From Rhodobacteraceae bacterium UBA6273 (lineage in GTDB: Bacteria; Pseudomonadota; Alphaproteobacteria; Rhodobacterales; Rhodobacteraceae), in the NCBI GenBank assembly GCA_002440625.1, contig DJUV01000205.1, positions 1 through 12,222 on the forward strand: a stretch of DNA of 12,222 bases, read 5' to 3'. The position numbers and the translations under genes are program-made. The stretch's first letter is position 1. Every line of letters starts with the position of its first letter. The notes under the pieces are model-generated. The model saw only the letters and a program-made list of their open reading frames with translations. It searched no databases and was not told the origin of the DNA. This document shows positions 1 to 4,247 of this stretch, piece after piece.

Positions 1-983
1 GCGGGGCAGGTTTCGTCGGACATGTAGTCGTGGACCTTGATCTCACCCGAGATGATCTTGGCCTTGGCCTCATCAACCTTGGCCTTCATCTCATCGGTGA
101 CGAGCGCCTTGTTGTTGTCGTCAAGCGCATAGTCCACGCCGCCGGCCTTGAGGTCCATCACCACGACGCCGGTCTTGAGGTCGGTGCCTTCCTTGAAGGC
201 CTCATAGACGGCATTGTCGACCCGCTTCATCATCGAGGTCAGGACCTGACCCGGATGGAGGTGGTTCTGGTTCGAATCGACGCCGATCGAAAGGATGCCT
301 TCGTCAGCTGCGGCCTGAAGCACGCCGATCCCGGTGCCGCCCGCAGCGGCATAGATCACGTCGGCGCCTTGGGCTTTCTGCGCCTTGGCAAGTTCCGCGC
401 CCTTCACCGGGTCATTCCAGGCGGCGGGGGTGGTGCCGGTCATGTTGGCGACGATCTTGGCATCGGGATTGACCGCCTTCACGCCTTCGGCATAGCCGCA
501 GGCGAATTTGCGGATCAGCGGGATATCCATGCCGCCGATAAAGCCGACCGTGCCGGTTTTCGACGCCATCGCAGCCATCATGCCGGTGAGGTAGGAACCC
601 TGTTCTTCGGTGAAGACCACGGATTTTACGTTCGGCTGGTCAACCACCATGTCGATGATCGCGAACTTGGTGTCCGGGAAGTCCGGGGCGACCTTGTTCA
701 GCACATCGCCGAAGGCAAAGCCGGTCATGACGACGGGGTTGGCGCCCGCCTCGGCCAGCCGGCGCAGCGCCTGTTCGCGCTGGGCTTCGGACTGCATCTC
801 AAGCTCCTTGTAGGAGCCGCCGGTTTCCGCCTTCCACTTTTCGGCGCCGCCGAAAGCGGCCTCGTTGAAGCTCTTGTCGAACTTGCCGCCGAGGTCATAG
901 ATGATCGCCGGATCGGCAAGGGCCATGCCGGAGGAAAGCGCAAGCGTCGCGGCCGCGCCGAGGAATTTCTGCATGAGGGTCAT
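1..983 (-). CDS. BMP family ABC transporter substrate-binding protein (3' end cut off by window)
   Basis: This is a periplasmic binding protein of the basic membrane protein / PnrA family (Bmp), which in characterised members delivers purine nucleosides to an ABC importer. Residues 1-23 form a Sec signal peptide ending ALA|D, with no lipobox Cys, so the protein is probably soluble in the periplasm. Family hallmarks are YDLGGKFDKSFNEAAFGG (29-46), GFIGGMDIPLIRKF (147-160), a Gly-rich YAAAGGTGIGVLQAA (211-225) and IGVDSNQNHLHPGQ (233-246). Asp36, Asn40 and Asp236 sit where nucleoside contacts lie in the family. Cys162 and Cys326 could form a disulfide. The reading frame runs off the left edge after 327 codons, close to the usual family length, so only a few codons should be missing. 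The ATG at 983 is chosen because GGGAG lies 7 nt upstream; the ATG at 974 is an alternative. The permease and ATPase genes would be expected further left. The actual ligand is inferred. Confidence 0.93.
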   Translation of the reverse strand, partial: MTLMQKFLGAAATLALSSGMALADPAIIYDLGGKFDKSFNEAAFGGAEKWKAETGGSYKELEMQSEAQREQALRRLAEAGANPVVMTGFAFGDVLNKVAPDFPDTKFAIIDMVVDQPNVKSVVFTEEQGSYLTGMMAAMASKTGTVGFIGGMDIPLIRKFACGYAEGVKAVNPDAKIVANMTGTTPAAWNDPVKGAELAKAQKAQGADVIYAAAGGTGIGVLQAAADEGILSIGVDSNQNHLHPGQVLTSMMKRVDNAVYEAFKEGTDLKTGVVVMDLKAGGVDYALDDNNKALVTDEMKAKVDEAKAKIISGEIKVHDYMSDETCP

Positions 984-992
984 GGATCGCTC

Positions 993-1034
993 CCAATTGG
1001 TGTCCGTGGACATCCGCGTCTTTGGGCCAATTGC
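993..1034 (-). other. Possible structured leader of the BMP mRNA
   Basis: Two copies of CCAATTG (in plus orientation at 993-999 and 1027-1033) lie 34 bp apart, with the inverted repeat TGTCC-GT-GGACA (1001-1012) between them. CAATTG is self-complementary, so the copies can pair over 7 bp in RNA and enclose the inner hairpin. The inner copy abuts the GGGAG ribosome binding site of the BMP gene. It matches no riboswitch class I recognise. It could instead be a pair of DNA operator sites. Confidence 0.3.
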
Positions 1035-1057
1035 CCGGTACGCGCGGATTGGCACCG

Positions 1058-1086
1058 ATTAGGGCGAATGCAATGTGAGCGGTCAA
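1058..1086 (-). promoter_or_regulatory. Predicted sigma70-type promoter of the BMP gene
   Basis: Read on the minus strand, TTGACC (1081-1086) and CCTAAT (1058-1063) are separated by exactly 17 nt. Transcription would start near 1051, giving a leader of roughly 70 nt before the ATG at 983. The promoter lies between the rimI stop and the BMP start, so the BMP gene is probably transcribed independently of the nfu-tsaB-rimI operon. It is predicted from sequence only. Confidence 0.6.
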
Positions 1087-1116
1087 TAGCAATCTGCCCG
1101 GACGCAGGGGCAGGTT

Positions 1117-1130
1117 TGACCTTTTGGTCA
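1117..1130. other. Perfect inverted repeat TGACC-TTTT-GGTCA at the rimI stop codon
   Basis: A 14-bp palindrome with 5-bp arms and a four-base centre includes the rimI TGA stop (1128-1130). It lies about 30 bp upstream of the predicted BMP -35 element. No T-run follows it in the minus-strand direction, so it is a poor intrinsic terminator. An operator role for the BMP promoter is possible. Confidence 0.35.
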
Positions 1131-1571
1131 GCTATCGCACGAAACCGCCTGAATCGGTCGGCGCATGACGATGGCGTCGAGTGCTTCGCCGGGGGCATCG
1201 CGGTAGTAGCCGCGCCGCCGACCGGCTTCCGTGAAGCCGTTGCGGCGGTAGAGGGCAAGGGCCGGGGCATTGCCGGCGGCAACTTCAAGGAAGGCCGTGG
1301 CGGCGCCAAGGCGGGCCGATTCCGTCAGGAATGCCGCCAAGAGCCGCGCGCCGATGCCCTGCCGGCGGCGGTCTGGTGCGACGGCGAGGGTCAGAAGCTC
1401 GGCCTCGTCCGCGATGGCGCGGCCGATGAGGAAGCCTTGAGGCTCGGTCAGAAGGAAGGCGCCCTTGCCGGAGAGAATCGCCGCGATCTCGTCAGCGCTC
1501 CAGGGGCGGGGGTTCCGGAAGCTCGCCGCATGGATCTCGGCGAGTGCGGCGGGGTCCTGGGCCGCTGTCAC
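1128..1571 (-). CDS. rimI: RimI-type N-alpha-acetyltransferase (GNAT family)
   Basis: A 147-residue single-domain GNAT enzyme, almost the same length as E. coli RimI, which acetylates the N-terminal alanine of ribosomal protein S18 (and other substrates in some bacteria) using acetyl-CoA. The beta4-alpha3 acetyl-CoA loop is seen as VAPDRRRQGIGARLL (64-78), with the Q/RxxGxG/A signature at 70-75. The second family block is LEVAAGNAPALALYRRNGF (95-113), with Tyr108 in the usual position. The start codon is GTG at 1571. It overlaps the tsaB stop as GTGA, so translation is probably coupled to tsaB. The tsaB-rimI pairing is common in bacteria and supports RimI over an unrelated GNAT. The last seven residues (QAVSCDS) extend past the conserved domain. 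The cellular substrate is inferred from the family. Confidence 0.9.
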   Translation of the reverse strand: MTAAQDPAALAEIHAASFRNPRPWSADEIAAILSGKGAFLLTEPQGFLIGRAIADEAELLTLAVAPDRRRQGIGARLLAAFLTESARLGAATAFLEVAAGNAPALALYRRNGFTEAGRRRGYYRDAPGEALDAIVMRRPIQAVSCDS

Positions 1572-2164
1572 GGCAGGATCACCGGGGCTGCATCGCGCAT
1601 CGGTGCTGCGTCAGCGGGGCGGACGTAATGCGGCGCGGGGCGGGGGAGCGGGGCGGTCGCCCCGGCAAGGCGCCGGGCGGCGATTTCGGCGATCAGGCTG
1701 CCGGTGCCGGGGTCGTAGGGGGCGGACTCGTCGGGTCCGGCCTCGATCAGGTCGGGTGCTGCAACAGGGGCACCGCCCTCGAAGCGCTGGATGTAGGCCT
1801 GTCCACGCGGGGCGGGCAGGGTGATGAGAAGCGGGCCATCCCCCCGGCCATGCGCCTGAAGTTCGAAGGACGACACGCCGATGGCGGGGACGCCAAGCCC
1901 GAGCGCCAGCCCGCGCGCGGCGCTGACGGCAATGCGGATGCCGGTGAAATTCCCCGGCCCGGTGCCAACGCCGATGGCACCAAGATCGCGCCAGCCGAGG
2001 CCGGCCTCGGTCAGAAGTTCCTCGAGCATCGGCATCAGCCGTTCGGCCTGACCGCGCTGCATCTCCTCATAGCGTGACGGCATCTTGCGACCCGCCCAAA
2101 ACAGACCGGCCGCGCAATGCGCGGCCGATGTGTCGAAACCAAGGATCGGTGCCTCAGGCCGCAA
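1568..2164 (-). CDS. tsaB: tRNA threonylcarbamoyladenosine biosynthesis protein TsaB
   Basis: TsaB is the ASKHA-fold pseudo-enzyme that scaffolds TsaD and TsaE in t6A37 synthesis on ANN-decoding tRNAs, in the cytoplasm. The N-terminal ILGFDTSAAHCAAGL (7-21) is the family opening, GTGPGNFTGIRIAVSAARGLA (67-87) is its glycine-rich signature, and the C-terminal PHYVRPADAAP is also typical. At 198 residues it is somewhat shorter than E. coli TsaB (231), as is usual for this half-conserved C-terminal region. The frame has no ATG near the conserved start. TTG at 2164 is chosen because GAGG lies 9 nt upstream and the resulting MRPEAPILGFDTS fits the family. TTG at 2179 is possible. The gene begins inside the end of nfu (stop at 2154) and ends in a GTGA overlap with rimI, indicating a translationally coupled operon. 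Confidence 0.93.
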   Translation of the reverse strand: MRPEAPILGFDTSAAHCAAGLFWAGRKMPSRYEEMQRGQAERLMPMLEELLTEAGLGWRDLGAIGVGTGPGNFTGIRIAVSAARGLALGLGVPAIGVSSFELQAHGRGDGPLLITLPAPRGQAYIQRFEGGAPVAAPDLIEAGPDESAPYDPGTGSLIAEIAARRLAGATAPLPRPAPHYVRPADAAPMRDAAPVILP

Positions 2165-2714
2165 CGGGGCGGACCTCAAGCACTTCGGGGATGTAATGGC
2201 GCAGAAGGTTCTCGATCCCCATCTTCAGGGTCAGCGTGGACGACGGGCAGCCGGCGCAGGCGCCCTGCATGTGCAGGTAGACCACGCCCCGGTCAAAGCC
2301 GTGGAAGGTGATGTCGCCGCCATCCTGTGCGACTGCAGGACGCACCCGCGTATCCAGCAGTTCCTTGATCTGGCGGACGATATCCTCGTCCGGGCCGTCA
2401 TGGCTGGCATGGCCCGAGGCCGCCTGTTCGCCCTCGATCACCGGGGCGCCGGACTGGAAATGCTCCATGACCGCGCCAAGGATCGCCGGTTTGACATGTT
2501 CCCACAGGATGCTGTCGGCCTTGGTCACCGTCACGAAATCGGTGCCGAGGAACACGCCCGTCACCCCGTCGACGGCGAAGATGCGCCGGGCGAGCGGGGA
2601 TTTCGCGGCCGTCTCGGGGCTGGTGAAATCCGCGGTCCCGGCGTCGAGCACGGTCTGGCCCGGCAGGAATTTCAGCGTCGCGGGGTTCGGCGTGGATTCG
2701 GTCTGGATGAACAT
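2154..2714 (-). CDS. NifU family Fe-S scaffold/carrier protein (Nfu type)
   Basis: A 186-residue Nfu protein that probably holds and delivers Fe-S clusters to apo-proteins. The N-terminal Nfu_N domain spans about 1-87, beginning MFIQTESTPNPATLKFLPG. An acidic/His-rich linker (about 92-110) follows. The NifU C-terminal domain (110-178) contains the cluster-binding CAGC motif (Cys153, Cys156) in GACAGCPSSTLTLKMGIE. This Nfu_N plus NifU-C arrangement is that of mitochondrial NFU1 and its alphaproteobacterial relatives. E. coli NfuA instead has a degenerate A-type N-terminal domain. The ATG at 2714 is chosen because GGAG lies 6 nt upstream and the first residue fits the family; the frame is open 16 codons further upstream. 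It is the first gene of an operon with tsaB and rimI. An Irr-like iron box and a promoter lie upstream, consistent with iron-dependent expression. Confidence 0.95.
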   Translation of the reverse strand: MFIQTESTPNPATLKFLPGQTVLDAGTADFTSPETAAKSPLARRIFAVDGVTGVFLGTDFVTVTKADSILWEHVKPAILGAVMEHFQSGAPVIEGEQAASGHASHDGPDEDIVRQIKELLDTRVRPAVAQDGGDITFHGFDRGVVYLHMQGACAGCPSSTLTLKMGIENLLRHYIPEVLEVRPVAA

Positions 2715-2721
2715 GCTGGTC

Positions 2722-2740
2722 TCCGACTGTTCCAGTCGGA
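2722..2740. other. Perfect 8-bp inverted repeat between the nfu -10 box and start codon
   Basis: TCCGACTG-TTC-CAGTCGGA is an exact inverted repeat with a 3-base centre. It overlaps the edge of the -10 box (2739-2744) on one side and the GGAG ribosome binding site on the other. The predicted start point falls inside it, so a DNA operator is more likely than an mRNA hairpin. Its GGAACAGT core resembles the core of the neighbouring iron box. Confidence 0.5.
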
Positions 2741-2767
2741 TATGCGCCCGCTGCCTGCCCAAGTCAA
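2739..2767 (-). promoter_or_regulatory. Predicted sigma70-type promoter of nfu-tsaB-rimI
   Basis: On the minus strand TTGACT (2762-2767) is followed after 17 nt by CATATC (2739-2744). The -35 matches the consensus at five of six positions; the -10 is moderate. Transcription would begin near 2732 and give a very short leader before the ATG at 2714. The iron box sits directly upstream of the -35. Confidence 0.6.
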
Positions 2768-2768
2768 G

Positions 2769-2785
2769 TTTGGAACTGTTCTAAA
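2769..2785. promoter_or_regulatory. Irr-type iron control element (ICE box) upstream of nfu
   Basis: The minus strand reads TTTAGAA-CAG-TTCCAAA, a 17-bp palindrome differing at one arm position from TTTAGAA-N3-TTCTAAA. That is the consensus I recall for the iron control element bound by Irr, the haem-responsive Fur-family regulator of alphaproteobacteria. It lies 1 bp upstream of the predicted -35 box of an Fe-S carrier gene, and the target function agrees with the known Irr regulon. Its position just upstream of -35 does not settle whether Irr would activate or repress. The assignment is made by consensus from memory. Confidence 0.6.
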
Positions 2786-2799
2786 TGCTCGCCTCGCGG

Positions 2800-3255
2800 T
2801 CAGGTGATCGCTTCCAGCCGCTCTTTCGACATTTCGCCGGGCACGATGGTGATCGGGATCGGCAGCGACCCCGAGGTCCGCGACAGTTGGGTGACAAGGG
2901 GGCCGGGGCCGGATTTCTCGGTGCCAGCGCCAAGGACCAGGACGCCGATCTCTGTGTCCTCGCGGATCTGGGACAGGATTTCATTCACCGGCTCGCCCTC
3001 GCGGATCACAAGCTCGGGTTCGATGCCCTGACGGTCGCGCATCCACTTGGCGAAAACCTCGTAATGGGCCTGGATGCGTTCGCGCGCCTCCTGCCGCATG
3101 ATGTCGGCGACGCCGATCCAGTGCTGGAACTCCTCGGGCGGAATGACGGAAAGGATCTGCACCCCGGCGCCGGTATGCGCGGCCCTGAGCGCCGCGAAGC
3201 GCATCGCGTTCAGGCATTCGCGGCTGTCATCCAGCACGACGAGAAACTTGCGCAT
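2800..3255 (-). CDS. Universal stress protein (UspA family)
   Basis: A 151-residue single Usp domain, the standard size for the family, which forms cytoplasmic dimers and often binds ATP. The N-terminal strand MRKFLVVLDDSRECLNAM carries the usual acidic residue and Ser (Asp9-Asp10-Ser11). The ATP-loop region is LVLGAGTEKSGPGPL (106-120), followed by TSGSLPIPITIVPG (127-140). It resembles G-x2-G-x9-G(S/T), although the spacing is looser than the consensus, so ATP binding is uncertain. The start is supported by AGGGAGAG upstream of the ATG at 3255. It lies 40 bp downstream of the aminotransferase gene on the same strand with no terminator between them, so both are probably transcribed together. 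Its specific stress role cannot be read from the sequence. Confidence 0.92.
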   Translation of the reverse strand: MRKFLVVLDDSRECLNAMRFAALRAAHTGAGVQILSVIPPEEFQHWIGVADIMRQEARERIQAHYEVFAKWMRDRQGIEPELVIREGEPVNEILSQIREDTEIGVLVLGAGTEKSGPGPLVTQLSRTSGSLPIPITIVPGEMSKERLEAIT

Positions 3256-3295
3256 GTCCGAACTCTCCCTGAGGTCTGTGGCGCCGTGGCGGAGT

Positions 3296-4159
3296 TCAAC
3301 CTGCCGTGTGCGCCCAGTCCATGTAAAGCGCGCGGATGCGCTTTGTCATCGGCCCGTGCTGATATTTGGTGCCGTCGAATTCCAGAACCGGCGTCACCTT
3401 CGACATGTTGCCCGACAGGAAGACCTCATCCGCCTTGCGGAAATCGTCAAAGGTCAGGACGCATTCGCGGACCGTGACGCCATCGGCCTTCAGGTTGGCG
3501 ATGTGGCGGGCACGGGTGATGCCCGACAGGAAGGTGCCGTTGGCGATGGGGGTCAGAACCTCGCCGTCGCGGACCATGAAGACGTTGGCGGTGGCAGTTT
3601 CCGCGACATTGCCAAGGGCGTCGGCCACAAGGGCATTGCCATAGCCTTTGGCGCGGGCTTCGGCGAGCATGCGGGCGTTGTTGGGGTAAAGGCAGCCGGC
3701 CTTGGCATTGATCACCGCGTCCTCAAGGACGGGGCGGCGGAAGCGTGTCGTGGTCAGCGTGGTTGTGGCGCCCTCCGGCGCCATGGGAATCTCTTCGAGG
3801 CAGAGCGCGAAACCCGTCGCCCCCTGCCGCGGCACGATGCCGGATTCGTCGCCGTCGAGCGCCCAGAACATCGGCCGGATATAGACGGCGGCCTCGGGAT
3901 TGTAGGCGCGCAGACCCTGACGGGCGATCTCGGCGATCTGTTCGCCGGTCAGCGTCGGCTCGATCATCAGGGCGGCGGCAGAGCGGACGACACGGGCGGA
4001 GTGGGCATCGAGATCGGGCGTCACGCCATCGAACTGGCGCGCGCCGTCGAAGACCGTGGTGCCGAGCCAGCTGCCATGATCGGCGGCGCGCATGACCGCC
4101 ACGTCGCCGTCGTGCCAGCGCCCCTCGAAATAGGTGCGGATGTTCCGTCCCGTCGCCAT
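3296..4159 (-). CDS. Branched-chain amino acid aminotransferase (PLP fold type IV)
   Basis: A 287-residue class IV aminotransferase that would interconvert Val/Leu/Ile and their 2-oxo acids with glutamate/2-oxoglutarate, in the cytoplasm. The PLP-binding Lys is Lys153 in INAKAGCLYPNNARM. The conserved Glu contacting the pyridine nitrogen is Glu187 in NVAETATANVFMV. The phosphate-binding and substrate loops appear as FLSGITRARHI (210-220) and DEVFLSGNMSKVTPV (244-258). ATG at 4159 is preferred because AAAGGAGA lies just upstream; the frame stays open 18 codons further. This short alphaproteobacterial subtype is usually annotated as BcaT/IlvE, but class IV also contains D-amino acid transaminase and aminodeoxychorismate lyase, so the substrate is inferred and no gene symbol is given. 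It has its own promoter and is followed 40 bp later by the universal stress gene. Confidence 0.9.
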   Translation of the reverse strand: MATGRNIRTYFEGRWHDGDVAVMRAADHGSWLGTTVFDGARQFDGVTPDLDAHSARVVRSAAALMIEPTLTGEQIAEIARQGLRAYNPEAAVYIRPMFWALDGDESGIVPRQGATGFALCLEEIPMAPEGATTTLTTTRFRRPVLEDAVINAKAGCLYPNNARMLAEARAKGYGNALVADALGNVAETATANVFMVRDGEVLTPIANGTFLSGITRARHIANLKADGVTVRECVLTFDDFRKADEVFLSGNMSKVTPVLEFDGTKYQHGPMTKRIRALYMDWAHTAG

Positions 4160-4184
4160 GGTCTCTCCTTTCGGCTTTCGCCGC

Positions 4185-4213
4185 ATTAAAGGCGCGGCGA
4201 CCGGGAGAGGCAA
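4185..4213 (-). promoter_or_regulatory. Predicted sigma70-type promoter of the aminotransferase-usp pair
   Basis: On the minus strand TTGCCT (4208-4213) is followed after exactly 17 nt by TTTAAT (4185-4190), one of the few AT-rich stretches here. The start point would lie about 20 nt upstream of the ATG at 4159. The short palindrome TGGTC-A-GACCA (4232-4242) lies about 19 bp upstream of the -35 and could be an operator. Confidence 0.6.
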
Positions 4214-4247
4214 GCAGGTCGCGGTGACGGGTGGTCAGACCAACCGC

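Noticed and set aside
30..1628. Plus-strand open frame of 532 codons
   Set aside because: It lies opposite the BMP gene and rimI, whose protein families are clear; a GC-rich shadow frame.
3074..4189. Plus-strand open frame of 371 codons
   Set aside because: It lies opposite the aminotransferase and universal stress genes; no domain, shadow of GC-rich codons.
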